From an uncultured Collinsella sp. (lineage in GTDB: Bacteria > Actinomycetota > Coriobacteriia > Coriobacteriales > Coriobacteriaceae): a DNA stretch of 64,000 bases. Location: contig CAAGCW010000003.1 in the NCBI GenBank assembly GCA_900768435.1, positions 62,001 through 126,000 on the forward strand, given 5' to 3'. The first letter of the stretch is position 1. Each line of letters starts with the position of its first letter. Of this stretch, positions 53,215 through 61,109 are shown piece by piece. Under the pieces are notes generated by a model. It worked only from the letters and a program-made list of their open reading frames with translations, ran no database searches and was not told the origin of the DNA. Both the position numbers and the translations under genes were made by a program.

Positions 53215-54429
53215 TTACCGTGCATTAAAAACGTAACGGTCCAGGCGCTCGCACGCTTCCCTTACGCGCGAAAGCGGCAGTGCCAGATTCACGCGAATGT
53301 GGCAAGGTCCATGGAATGGGTGGCCGTCCTGATAGCCCACGCCCACACGCGCGCCCTCGTCGAGCAGCCATTGAATATCGTGGCCATGATCGCGGCACCA
53401 CTCGGTGCAGTCCAGGAACACCATATACGTGCCCTGCGGGCGCGAATATGACACGCCCTCAAAATGTTCGTCTACGTAATCGCAGAAATAGGCGATGTTG
53501 CCCTGGATGACCTGGTTGAGTTCGTCGACCCACTCGTAGCCCTGCGGCTGGTAAGCGCCGATAAGCGCGTGCATCGAAAGGACATTCATCTCGTTGTAGT
53601 GGGTCTTATTGGACACGGCGCACACGCGGTCGCGCAGCGTCTCGTTATAGACGATGTGGTAGCTGCCGACCAGACCCGCCAGGTTAAACGTCTTGCTCGG
53701 CGCGTAGAGGGCGACCGTGCGCATGCGGGCATCCTCACTCACCGACTGCGTCGGGATATGCTTGTGACCGGGCATGATGATGTCGGACCAGATCTCGTCC
53801 GAGATCACCACGCAATCGTGCTGGCGATAGATGTCCATGGCGCGCTCGATCTCGCCGCGCTCCCATACGCGGCCACAAGGATTGTGCGGCGAGCAGAACA
53901 CCGCGGCATGGATATGGTTTTGGACGAGCTTGTGCTCCATGTCCTCAAAGTCCATGCGCCACACGCCCTGGTCATCGAGCTTAAGCGGGCTGTGGACAAT
54001 GCGATAGCCCGCGGCCTCGATGGACTTGGTAAAACCGATGTAGGTGGGGCTGTGGACCAGCACCGCATCGCCCGGCTGGACATACGCGCGCAGCGTCGAC
54101 ACGACGCCGCCCAGCACGCCGTTCTCGTAGCCGATATGTTCCGGGAGCAGGCCCTCAACGCCGTTGCGACGGCTCTGCCATTCGATGATGCGGTCGAAGT
54201 ACTCGGGGCGCGGATTGAAATAGCCAAACATGGGGTGCTGGGCACGCTGAATGATGTGCTCCTGGACCGTGGGCACCGTGGCAAAGTTCATGTCCGCCAC
54301 CCACATGGGAATGCGGTCGAAGCCCTCGTCGGGTGCGTTCGGAGCCATGCCGGGGATCTCGCCCCAGGAGTCAACGGCGATGGCGTCCATGCCGTGGCGG
54401 TCGATAAGCGAAGTAAAGTCGTATTTCAT
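53215..54429 (-). CDS. MalY/PatB-family cystathionine beta-lyase-like aminotransferase
   Basis: A 404-residue fold-type I PLP enzyme of the MalY/PatB branch, expected to split cystathionine or cysteine conjugates to a thiol, ammonia and pyruvate. The PLP lysine lies in APSKTFNLAG (about residue 233). MWVADMNFATVP, CSPHNPCGRVW and DEIWSDI are family hallmarks, and RVNLALP near the end holds the substrate carboxylate arginine. ATG 54429 follows GGGGGC. With the MetE-like gene at 12836 it hints at active sulfur amino acid metabolism. Confidence 0.92.
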   Translation of the reverse strand: MKYDFTSLIDRHGMDAIAVDSWGEIPGMAPNAPDEGFDRIPMWVADMNFATVPTVQEHIIQRAQHPMFGYFNPRPEYFDRIIEWQSRRNGVEGLLPEHIGYENGVLGGVVSTLRAYVQPGDAVLVHSPTYIGFTKSIEAAGYRIVHSPLKLDDQGVWRMDFEDMEHKLVQNHIHAAVFCSPHNPCGRVWERGEIERAMDIYRQHDCVVISDEIWSDIIMPGHKHIPTQSVSEDARMRTVALYAPSKTFNLAGLVGSYHIVYNETLRDRVCAVSNKTHYNEMNVLSMHALIGAYQPQGYEWVDELNQVIQGNIAYFCDYVDEHFEGVSYSRPQGTYMVFLDCTEWCRDHGHDIQWLLDEGARVGVGYQDGHPFHGPCHIRVNLALPLSRVREACERLDRYVFNAR

Positions 54430-54541
54430 GCTGGGCCCCCGTGCAAAGCGGATTGTTTTGATAGGCGTTATTGTCCACCAGCGCGGGCGGTTTTGGCATG
54501 GGGTTTGGCGTTGAGTTTGGCGGATGCGGGCGTGCGGTCGG

Positions 54542-55288
54542 CTAGTCTTGGGCGTCGTTGACGGCGGTTACCGTCAAGCTGGCTCCGTCAACCGTAAACG
54601 ATATGTCGAGCCCGGCGTAGGCCAGATGATACACGCGGTTGGGCTCGTGCTTGCTGCCCGCGCGGCGCGGATCTTGGCGAAGGACCTCGACCAAGCCGGG
54701 GAGCTTTGCGGGCGGGATCATCTCCTGCAGCGCTTGCGGAAACTCGACGTCGAGCTCTTGCCACGGGGCATCCTCAATCCAGCCGCCGGTCGCGTCCGGG
54801 TGACAGTCTGCAAACGGAATGTAGGGCTTTATGTCGTAGATAGGCGTGCCGTCGCGCAGGTCGGCCCCCAGCACATGGATGATGGGACCATCGTCGGTAA
54901 GCTCGACACAATCGAGCTTGACGCAGGTAAGACCAATGGGATTGGGGCGGAACGGACTGCGCGTGGCAAATACGCCCAAACGCTCGTCTCCACCCAGGCG
55001 GGGCGGACGCACGGTCTTCGACCACTTGGCGTTGGTGCCGGACCTGTCCTGCGTCTTGGCATCGGCGGCGATATCCTCCGCCGTGCCGCCGGGCGTTCCG
55101 TTTTCAAAGCGCCAGAGCAGCCATAGATGAGAGAAGGAATCCAGACCCTCAACTGCTGCGTTGGAGGCAAATTCCGGCTCAAAGACGATGCGTCCCTGCA
55201 GATGGGGCGCCAAAAAGCTGTTGCGTGGGATGCCGAACTTCTGCGGCAGGTCGGTATGTATGTGAGCAATAGGTTCCATGCCGGTCAT
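54542..55288 (-). CDS. trmO: tRNA (t6A37) N6-methyltransferase TrmO
   Basis: Methylates t6A37 of threonine tRNAs using SAM (TsaA/YaeB family). 248 residues: an N-terminal beta-barrel SAM-binding domain with FATRSPFRPNPIGLT as its hallmark, DGTPIYDIKPYIPFAD, and the C-terminal TrmO domain with RQDPRRAGS. ATG 55288 and the in-frame ATG at 55279 both lack a clear Shine-Dalgarno; the shorter start (MEPIAHIHTD) fits the family as well. Confidence 0.9.
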   Translation of the reverse strand: MTGMEPIAHIHTDLPQKFGIPRNSFLAPHLQGRIVFEPEFASNAAVEGLDSFSHLWLLWRFENGTPGGTAEDIAADAKTQDRSGTNAKWSKTVRPPRLGGDERLGVFATRSPFRPNPIGLTCVKLDCVELTDDGPIIHVLGADLRDGTPIYDIKPYIPFADCHPDATGGWIEDAPWQELDVEFPQALQEMIPPAKLPGLVEVLRQDPRRAGSKHEPNRVYHLAYAGLDISFTVDGASLTVTAVNDAQD

Positions 55289-55345
55289 TGTACGGCATGG
55301 AGGCGTGGGGTGTTGCGCGCAATTCTTCGCCGCGGTCCCCGTCGT

Positions 55346-55360
55346 GCAACCAACGGTTGC
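55346..55360. promoter_or_regulatory. Candidate operator before the Xre-TipAS gene
   Basis: GCAACC and GGTTGC form an inverted repeat with a 3-bp gap, 60 bp upstream of the start codon. Possible autoregulation by the Xre domain; no supporting second copy is seen. Confidence 0.35.
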
Positions 55361-55419
55361 TTGGAAGGGTGCCGGCCGCCGCGTATGCTTAAGCCATCAA
55401 CCAGCAGAAAGGAGCCGTT

Positions 55420-56247
55420 ATGGCCTTTGCAGAAAAGCTCATCGCTGTCCGCCGCGCCCATCACCTTACCCAAGAGCAGCTCGCCGCCAAGCTCTTCGTC
55501 ACACGCCAAGCCGTCAGCCGTTGGGAACGCAGCGAGGTCACACCGGGCATCGACATGATGAAGCTCATCGCCGCCGTAACCGGCGAGCCCCTGTCTCACC
55601 TGCTCGAAATGCCCGAGCACTATTGCCAGAGCTGCGGCATGATACTCACGCCCAACGACTGCGGCACCGACGCTGCGGGCGCCACGACCGACCATTACTG
55701 CAAGTGGTGCTATGACCACGGCAAGTACACCTACGAGACCACGATGGAGGCGATGATCGAGGACTGCGCGCCGCGACTGGCACAAAACACCGGCATGTCG
55801 CTCGACGAAGCCGTCTCGCTTATGGGCGCCGTCCTACCGCAACTGGAGCGCTGGCGCACCGTGCGGGAAAACGAGGAGCGCTACGGTGCAGAGGCCCGGG
55901 CGCGCTATGGCGATGAGGTTATCGATGCGGCAAACGAAGCGCTGCTGGACATGGATCCTCAGACATGGAACGACATGAAAGAACTTGAACGCGCTATTCT
56001 GGGTCAGCTCTCGATTGCCATGGGCGACGGCGACCCAAAGAGCATCGAGGCCCAAAAACTTGTTGCGATGCATCGTCGTTGGATCAGCCTCAACTGGGGA
56101 CGCGAGCCCCAAGACGAGGCATACCTGAGGCTCGCCCACGGCTACCTTGCCGACCAGCGCTTTGTCGACTACTACGACAAGCCCTGCGGCACCGGGGCCA
56201 CGGCGTTTTTGGTCCAGGCCATCGAGTCGTCGCTGACTCGCGCATAG
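55420..56247 (+). CDS. Xre-zinc ribbon-TipAS fusion regulator
   Basis: A 275-residue regulator with three modules. Residues 5-60 are an Xre helix-turn-helix (LTQEQLAAKLFVTRQAVSRWE). Residues 69-140 are a Zn_ribbon_2-type module with CQSCGM and YCKWCY (C69, C72, C94, C97) and its helical tail. Residues about 160-270 resemble the TipAS ligand-binding domain (phrases such as VAMHRRWISLNWG and YLADQRFVDYYDKPCG). TipAS domains bind thiopeptide antibiotics covalently and are usually attached to a MerR DNA-binding domain. Here an Xre domain takes its place. It may sense antibiotics or another ligand; that is inference. ATG 55420 follows AAAGGAG. Confidence 0.82.
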   Translation: MAFAEKLIAVRRAHHLTQEQLAAKLFVTRQAVSRWERSEVTPGIDMMKLIAAVTGEPLSHLLEMPEHYCQSCGMILTPNDCGTDAAGATTDHYCKWCYDHGKYTYETTMEAMIEDCAPRLAQNTGMSLDEAVSLMGAVLPQLERWRTVRENEERYGAEARARYGDEVIDAANEALLDMDPQTWNDMKELERAILGQLSIAMGDGDPKSIEAQKLVAMHRRWISLNWGREPQDEAYLRLAHGYLADQRFVDYYDKPCGTGATAFLVQAIESSLTRA

Positions 56248-56298
56248 ACTGCGGCGGCTTTGGGTATTTCAATCGAAACCTCAACCGATTGGAGACCC

Positions 56299-56544
56299 AT
56301 GGCTACTGATCACGAGCTCGTGCTATACGTTATGACCGGCTGCCCGTATTGCATTAAGGTCAAGCGCTTCCTGGCCGATAACGGCGTGACCATCCCCGAG
56401 CGCAATATCTCGACCGATCCTGATGCCGAGCAGACGCTCATCGCCGTCGGCGGAAAACGCCAAGTTCCCTGCCTATTCATTGATGGCACGCCGCTCTACG
56501 AATCGAGCGACATCATCACGTGGGTACAGGAGCACCTGCTCTAG
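56299..56544 (+). CDS. Glutaredoxin
   Basis: An 81-residue glutaredoxin with the active-site CPYC (15-18) after strand 1, the cis-proline segment QVPCLFIDG, and LYESSDIITWV at the C-terminus. It reduces disulfides, probably using an actinobacterial thiol or thioredoxin reductase in place of glutathione, which such organisms lack; that is inference. ATG 56299 follows GGAG. A copy of its last 13 codons occurs at 59768-59809. Confidence 0.9.
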   Translation: MATDHELVLYVMTGCPYCIKVKRFLADNGVTIPERNISTDPDAEQTLIAVGGKRQVPCLFIDGTPLYESSDIITWVQEHLL

Positions 56545-56844
56545 CACGCACATTGCGGTCCACTCATTGGGGACGCACTTAAATGAGTAGGTAGGAATTC
56601 AGTTCTCAAATTTATAGAACATACGTTTGCTTATATGCTATACTCGCCTCAAGGCATGAGACTGGTCGAGAGCTCCCGCGGAGGTCCCCAATGACACGCT
56701 GGAGCGAGCTCGGTAAGTAAGATCAGTGGTTACCGCACTCGTCCATCTCAGACAGGCTGCGCTCCTGTTCGTCGTCGCCGGCAAAGAACGACACTCACAA
56801 CCAAACGTTTCCGTTATCCGTGAGTCACACAGGAGTGCATCGCT
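56545..56844. other. Intergenic region with a hairpin element and possible promoter
   Basis: This 300-base gap contains the ACTCATT-arm element at 56563, a TATACT -10-like hexamer at 56639 in an AT-rich stretch, and a second GTCCCCAATGA phrase near 56685 resembling the right half of the same element. GAGCTC-containing inverted sequences at 56670-56711 might form an RNA stem. No coding frame is convincing. Confidence 0.45.
56563..56589. repeat. Hairpin element, ACTCATT-arm type
   Basis: ACTCATT and AATGAGT enclose GGGGACGCACTTA; the reverse complement reads the family core ...GCGTCCCC. It begins 19 bases after the glutaredoxin stop. Confidence 0.65.
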
Positions 56845-58131
56845 ATGGCTAAAAAGATTCCAACCCTTTCATCCGACATTATTTCAAACACCTGCTCAGA
56901 TATCAGCAGGATTGTCGAGGCCAAACACCTCGGCCAGAAAGGTATCAACCATGAGACATCTTCGGAAGGGGCTCTGCTCATCGGGCGCCGTCTCGAGCAA
57001 GAGATTGCCGGATACCCCATCTCCAATCTCAATGGCTTGCTCTCGCCCATCGCTTGCCACCTCAAGCAGCACTTTAGCCCAAGCCTGGGTCCGACTTATC
57101 TCAAGCGTTGCATAAAGCTCGCACGAATTGTTCCGGAAGACATGGGTTTTCGACCGGAGCTTGATCTGGAACATTATCAGTCGCTCGCTCACATCGCCGA
57201 CAAAGATCTGCGCTTAGATCTGATGGACGTTGCCGCAGATAACCATTGGAGCGCGTTGCGCATCGATCGTCATGCCCGCTATCGAAATCCGCAGGACACT
57301 TTGGATGCTTGGGAGCGCCGTGTGCTTGAATCAAATCAAGAAGTACGGCGCTTCGCCCGCGCCTACACAGATACCTGTGGAATCATTTCACTCGATGAAC
57401 TTATTGAGCTCTACAACTCCTGTGCCCCCAATCCAGTCTCGAGATTTGAGATAAATGAGACTATTTGGCAAATCAGGAACGAATCGGGGCAAATCGACAA
57501 TCCCTGTGTCATATCCAGAGATGGAAAACTCTATCTCATAGCGCCTGAGCTCGATGACGCTGTCGATGAAGCCCCTTATTACTACGGTGACTACGGATAC
57601 TCCTATCGAAAATATGAACGGCACAGCGAATACACCGGCGAGATGCGCGCGCTGCGCGAACGACGCGTTAGCATTAGGATGGCAGCCATATTCGCCGGTC
57701 ACGAACGTCTTCCAATCAAAAAGCTTAGCTATGATGAAGTCATCTGCGGACATATAAAGTGCAGTCGATCTGCCGAGCGACTCAAGCAGTACGTCCTGAG
57801 AGACCCTGAGCTCAAGGCATCTGATCTCCATGCAAGAGAAGATGAGTTCGATTTCATCATGACAAAGCTTTTACGTTCCGTTGGACTCAACGGAACGCCG
57901 ACAGCACAGCAAATTACCGAAGACGCAGCTTTCTTATTGATTGTCGTACGGCCCGAGTTTTACGAACGCAATAAAACAGCCGAGGTCTCCAAGCTCCTCT
58001 CGATAATCTATGAAGACGCTCCCCTCTGGGAGTTCAACGGACGTTCACATACCGAGCTAAAAAGCGAAGGAGTGGTGGAGCCTCCGACGTCGGCTTTACA
58101 TCGAGAAGTCCAATCAAAACAAGCCGCTTAA
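56845..58131 (+). CDS. Unknown 428-aa protein with YhcG-like N-terminal region
   Basis: I do not recognise this protein with confidence. Residues about 90-160 (LEHYQSLAHIADKDLRLDLM, then NHWSALRIDRHAR) resemble the DUF1016/YhcG N-terminal region, in which a helical WSxxxLxR segment follows a short conserved block. The middle contains IISLDELIELYNS and a beta-rich stretch. The C-terminus reads LWEFNGRSHTEL. No catalytic motif is visible. It is soluble and acidic-basic mixed. Codon and base use look less GC-rich than the neighbours, and it sits beside an orphan antitoxin-like gene, so horizontal acquisition is likely. ATG 56845 is ten bases after GGAG. Confidence 0.6.
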   Translation: MAKKIPTLSSDIISNTCSDISRIVEAKHLGQKGINHETSSEGALLIGRRLEQEIAGYPISNLNGLLSPIACHLKQHFSPSLGPTYLKRCIKLARIVPEDMGFRPELDLEHYQSLAHIADKDLRLDLMDVAADNHWSALRIDRHARYRNPQDTLDAWERRVLESNQEVRRFARAYTDTCGIISLDELIELYNSCAPNPVSRFEINETIWQIRNESGQIDNPCVISRDGKLYLIAPELDDAVDEAPYYYGDYGYSYRKYERHSEYTGEMRALRERRVSIRMAAIFAGHERLPIKKLSYDEVICGHIKCSRSAERLKQYVLRDPELKASDLHAREDEFDFIMTKLLRSVGLNGTPTAQQITEDAAFLLIVVRPEFYERNKTAEVSKLLSIIYEDAPLWEFNGRSHTELKSEGVVEPPTSALHREVQSKQAA

Positions 58132-58149
58132 GGCTATCAACTGCTTGCA

Positions 58150-58177
58150 TTTTTGTCTACAAAACTGTATACAAAAA
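58150..58177. promoter_or_regulatory. Candidate operator of the small accessory operon
   Basis: TTTTTGTCTAC and GTATACAAAAA form an inverted repeat (one mismatch) with a 6-bp centre, ending 11 bp before the 35-codon frame. It has the size and place of an antitoxin autoregulation site for the ribbon-helix-helix protein. Confidence 0.5.
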
Positions 58178-58188
58178 GAGAGGCCCTT

Positions 58189-58296
58189 ATGAAGCTCCTC
58201 GCTCGATATAGCCCCAATCGAGATGGCTACATCATTTACCACGCCCTTGTCCCTCCTACGCGCAAGGTGCTCAGGGAAATCGGGGTCGATCGATAG
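58189..58296 (+). CDS. Possible 35-aa protein
   Basis: A short frame with ATG 58189 following AGAGAGG and stopping at TAG 58294, just 8 bp before the RHH gene start. The peptide begins MKLLARYSPNRDGYIIYHAL and is basic. It shares a likely promoter/operator with the RHH gene. It could be a leader peptide, a very small toxin, or the stump of a truncated one. Confidence 0.4.
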   Translation: MKLLARYSPNRDGYIIYHALVPPTRKVLREIGVDR

Positions 58297-58304
58297 GAGG
58301 CGCT

Positions 58305-58571
58305 ATGGACGCTAAGCAGCTCGAAAAGATGATGGGGTTTGCTCCCGGAGAGCTGGAGAAAGCCGCGGAGGCATACGAAAAAGATGAGTGGCCGAAGGGT
58401 CGCACCATCAAGCTGGGAAGGCCGTCGATCTCTGATGAGCCAAGCGTTGTTTTATCGGCACGTGTGGGTGAATCGGTTCTTGAAGCGTTTGACGCAAAAG
58501 CAAAGCGCCATGGGCAAACACGCACGGAGCGACTCAGGGAGCTCATCACGCTCGATGCAATGATTGCCTAA
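58305..58571 (+). CDS. Ribbon-helix-helix antitoxin-like protein
   Basis: An 88-residue protein whose C-terminal part (VVLSARVGESVLEAFDAKAK, then TRTERLRELI) is a ribbon-helix-helix DNA-binding domain of the CopG/antitoxin type. The N-terminal 35 residues are charged and could bind a partner. ATG 58305 follows AGGAGG. No toxin of normal size lies beside it; only the 35-codon frame upstream and the 428-residue unknown protein are candidates. An inverted repeat at 58150 is a likely target. Confidence 0.78.
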   Translation: MDAKQLEKMMGFAPGELEKAAEAYEKDEWPKGRTIKLGRPSISDEPSVVLSARVGESVLEAFDAKAKRHGQTRTERLRELITLDAMIA

Positions 58572-58602
58572 ACTCAACTCCCCCGCCGACCCAAACATAT
58601 AC

Positions 58603-58647
58603 GCCAGCATCCAAAGTCGACATTTTCCGACATCTTTGGATGCTGGC
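58603..58647. terminator. Long hairpin after the RHH gene
   Basis: GCCAGCATCCAAAG (58603-58616) pairs with CTTTGGATGCTGGC (58634-58647), with GTCG/CGAC inside. The T-run after it is offset (GCTTTTTG). It is probably a terminator or mRNA end structure. Confidence 0.6.
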
Positions 58648-58666
58648 ATACAGCTTTTTGTGGGTA

Positions 58667-58719
58667 GTTGTTGGACGTTCTTAAATGACTAGTCGTTAAA
58701 GAACGTCCCCAATGACTAG
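58667..58719. repeat. Composite hairpin element, CTAGTC-arm type
   Basis: Main unit 58689-58719 has arms CTAGTC and GACTAG around GTTAAAGAACGTCCCCAAT. An inverted partial copy with GGACGTTCTT precedes it (58673-58682), pairing with AAGAACGTCC. The unit ends exactly at the dus stop codon (58720-58722). Confidence 0.65.
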
Positions 58720-59679
58720 CTAGCCGTGGAAGCGGGCTATGGGTGCAAGTGGCTGCTCGCGAAAGACGCGATCGACGGCGACGCGGTATTCATCGACCTT
58801 TTTGGTCTTGCGAACGAGCTTGTGAACGGTCGCGGGATCGGCGAAGGCGCATTTGGCGTAGAACCACCACTCCTTCATGCGAAAGACCGCGTTGCCCCCA
58901 ATCTCGTCTGCATAGGCTGCAAAGAGCATGTCGTGGAAGCGCCGCAACTCAGCAGCTGTGGCAGCAGGGCCGCCGGCAACCATGCGAGCCAGCGCGGGGT
59001 TCGCAAGCAAGCCGCGCCCCAACATGACGTGGCGTGTTCCGGGATAGGCCTCCACCAGCGCATCCATGTCCTCAAGATCAAAGATGTCGCCGTTATAGGC
59101 AACGGGGAACGGTGCCCGCTCCAGCGTCTCGCCGTAAAACTCTTTGCGCGGCGAGCCCGTATAACGGTCCTTCTGCACGCGCGGATGCACGATTAGCTCT
59201 GCTAGCGGCATGCGGCAATATAGATCGAGCACACGCTCGTACTCCTCGTCACTCTCCAACCCCAGCCTGGTTTTTACCGACACCGGCAACGGCGAACGTT
59301 CGCACACGTCACCCAAGAACACCTCGAGCTCATCCAGGTTGCGCAGAAAGCCCGAACCCTTCCCCTTGGCAACAACCGTGCCCGAGGGGCAGCCAAGGTT
59401 GAGATTGACCTCGCGGTAACCCATGTCGGCGAGCACCTGCGCCGCCCACACAAACTCGTCCGCGTTCTTGGACATCAGCTGAGGCACCACGTTGAGCCCC
59501 TGGTTATTGGCGGAATCGACCTCTTTAAACGCCTTACCGCCAAAGCGGTTGCCCACGCGCGGCGGCGGCAAAAACGGCGTGTAATAACAATCGAGTGCGC
59601 CGAAGCACTCCGCGTGCACGCGACGGAACACATGCCCGGTAATCCCCTCCATAGGGGCCAGCGATAAATACATCGACAT
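58720..59679 (-). CDS. tRNA-dihydrouridine synthase
   Basis: Reduces uridine to dihydrouridine in tRNA using FMN and NADPH. 319 residues: TIM barrel with APMEGITGHVFR at the N-terminus, the catalytic cysteine in NLGCPSGTVVAKGKGSGFL, VKTRLG, a histidine in IVHPR, YNGDIFD, and MLGRGLLANP as the FMN phosphate site, then a small helical domain. It belongs to the short Dus group of Gram-positives; the tRNA position cannot be told. ATG 59679 (or 59673); the Shine-Dalgarno is weak. Hairpin elements lie at both ends of the gene. Confidence 0.92.
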   Translation of the reverse strand: MSMYLSLAPMEGITGHVFRRVHAECFGALDCYYTPFLPPPRVGNRFGGKAFKEVDSANNQGLNVVPQLMSKNADEFVWAAQVLADMGYREVNLNLGCPSGTVVAKGKGSGFLRNLDELEVFLGDVCERSPLPVSVKTRLGLESDEEYERVLDLYCRMPLAELIVHPRVQKDRYTGSPRKEFYGETLERAPFPVAYNGDIFDLEDMDALVEAYPGTRHVMLGRGLLANPALARMVAGGPAATAAELRRFHDMLFAAYADEIGGNAVFRMKEWWFYAKCAFADPATVHKLVRKTKKVDEYRVAVDRVFREQPLAPIARFHG

Positions 59680-59693
59680 CCATTCTCACATCA

Positions 59694-59724
59694 ATGTGAC
59701 AAAGGGACTGTCCCTTTGTCACAT
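59694..59724. repeat. Hairpin element, TGTGACA-arm type, copy 3
   Basis: ATGTGACAAAGGGAC, one base, then its exact reverse complement. It lies 14 bp upstream of the dus start. Confidence 0.9.
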
Positions 59725-59767
59725 TTGCAAATCATCATTCGGCTGTTTATTTTGGCACACATACGTA

Positions 59768-59809
59768 TCGGGCGGCATCATCGCGTGGGCACAGGAGCAG
59801 CCGCTCTAA
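59768..59809 (+). pseudogene. Copied 3' end of a glutaredoxin gene
   Basis: The frame reads SGGIIAWAQEQPL then a stop, against SSDIITWVQEHLL at the end of the glutaredoxin (56506-56544). DNA identity is high over about 40 bases (CATCATC, GTGGG, ACAGGAGCA, GCTCTA). Nothing of the rest of the gene is present. Like the NCS2 fragment at 8405, it is a gene 3' end carried to a new place. Confidence 0.7.
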
Positions 59810-59931
59810 ACCAGGGCTGCCGTGGCACTTTTGCCGTATGACCATGCGCTCATCGATGGCGGGATTCTCTATACTGAGTCACATATGACGGCATCGCGCC
59901 ACAACGACCGCCACGACACCAAGGATCCGCC

Positions 59932-61065
59932 ATGGCAGCACTCTCCGAACAAGAACGCAAGCGCATCCAGCGATACTGCATCTGCCCCAAGGTTGCCGGC
60001 GCGGCGCTTGCCATGGCATTCGTGCTGCCCTTATCGATCATTCCTTTCGAAATGGTCGACGACATCGTCTTCCATCACGAAGGCTTCCAAGAGACAGGCA
60101 TGATGACCGCCTTGGTGCTCACCGCCATCGAGCTCGTTATATTCTGCTACTGCGCTCTCGCCCCGCGCTTTGGCATGCGTGGCAAGCAGTGGAAGGAAAT
60201 GCAGCGCCGGCTCGCCGTCGAGCAGAGCGAGAAAGACCGCTCGGCACAAATCGCAGGCGTTGTTGGCACGCAGGCCGCCGCGCGCCTGCTCAAGAACAGC
60301 GACAACGAGACCGCGCGCAACCTGGGCGGCGCGGCAGAAGTCGCCGCTGCCGTAGGCGCCGTCGCCACCGCGGCAGACGTGCTTGCCGAGAGCTTTGCCA
60401 ACGCGAAGGCCATGGCAGAGGCCTGTGGCGTACCTATCCCCCATGCAAAAAAGTGGATCGTCGCGCTTGTGGCGCTGCCCCTCGCGATCGTATGCGGCGC
60501 CTATATCCCGCAGCTGGCGCAGGGAAACATCGAGATGCAGGAGAACGCCGCGGCCGCAGCTGAGCAGATCGCCATCGCCCGCAAGGCGCTGGAACCCTCA
60601 TGCGAGTACGTATCCGCCGATGACCCCTACGAGCGATACCAAGATTACGGCTATCACGTCCGCGGCTATCTGCACGACGGCGACTCCGATGCCCAGAAAA
60701 CCTATACGTACCTGGATTTTGACAACAAGGGGACGCTCGCGGAAGTGAGCTACGCGGCAGAGGTCGACCCCGGCGCGAGCCTCGAGGACAACCTCGCCCG
60801 CATCGAGCTCGATCTTGACGAGCTTTCCTCTGTCGTCCAAACCATAGACGTCAAAACCGCAAGCCCCGAACTCTTAGCACCGCAGAAGCTCCCCGAAGAG
60901 TTTAGGCAGGCTTTTTTGAACGGCTCGCTCTACGAGAGAATCTCTATCAGGACGAGTGACGACCCTATTAAAGTGTATTACTCGTTTGACACGGATCCCG
61001 AGGACGAGTTTGACGAGTACACCCATCCAACCATCCGCATCACGCTGATGGGCAAAACGAACTAG
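59932..61065 (+). CDS. Unknown membrane protein, 377 aa
   Basis: An unrecognised protein. Helices at about 20-42 and 60-80 form a hairpin; then comes a long alanine-rich, glutamine-rich helical stretch (about 85-165). A third helix follows (about 180-198, KWIVALVALPLAIVCGAYI), then an acidic soluble C-terminal domain (about 215-377) with many aspartates and tyrosines. The C-terminal part might be extracytoplasmic. No catalytic motif is seen. ATG 59932 follows AAGGAT. It is monocistronic, next to a repeat element on each side. Confidence 0.7.
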   Translation: MAALSEQERKRIQRYCICPKVAGAALAMAFVLPLSIIPFEMVDDIVFHHEGFQETGMMTALVLTAIELVIFCYCALAPRFGMRGKQWKEMQRRLAVEQSEKDRSAQIAGVVGTQAAARLLKNSDNETARNLGGAAEVAAAVGAVATAADVLAESFANAKAMAEACGVPIPHAKKWIVALVALPLAIVCGAYIPQLAQGNIEMQENAAAAAEQIAIARKALEPSCEYVSADDPYERYQDYGYHVRGYLHDGDSDAQKTYTYLDFDNKGTLAEVSYAAEVDPGASLEDNLARIELDLDELSSVVQTIDVKTASPELLAPQKLPEEFRQAFLNGSLYERISIRTSDDPIKVYYSFDTDPEDEFDEYTHPTIRITLMGKTN

Positions 61066-61080
61066 GCGCAGGGAGATGAG

Positions 61081-61109
61081 TGTGACAAAGGGACTGTCCC
61101 TTTGTCACA
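61081..61109. repeat. Hairpin element, TGTGACA-arm type, copy 4
   Basis: TGTGACAAAGGGAC, one base, then its exact reverse complement. It abuts the stop codon (61110-61112) of the ABC transporter and lies 15 bp after the unknown membrane protein. Confidence 0.9.

Noticed and set aside
59822..60103. Small + strand frame overlapping the start of the unknown membrane protein gene
   Set aside because: It is out of frame with the better-supported gene at 59932 and has no clear ribosome site.
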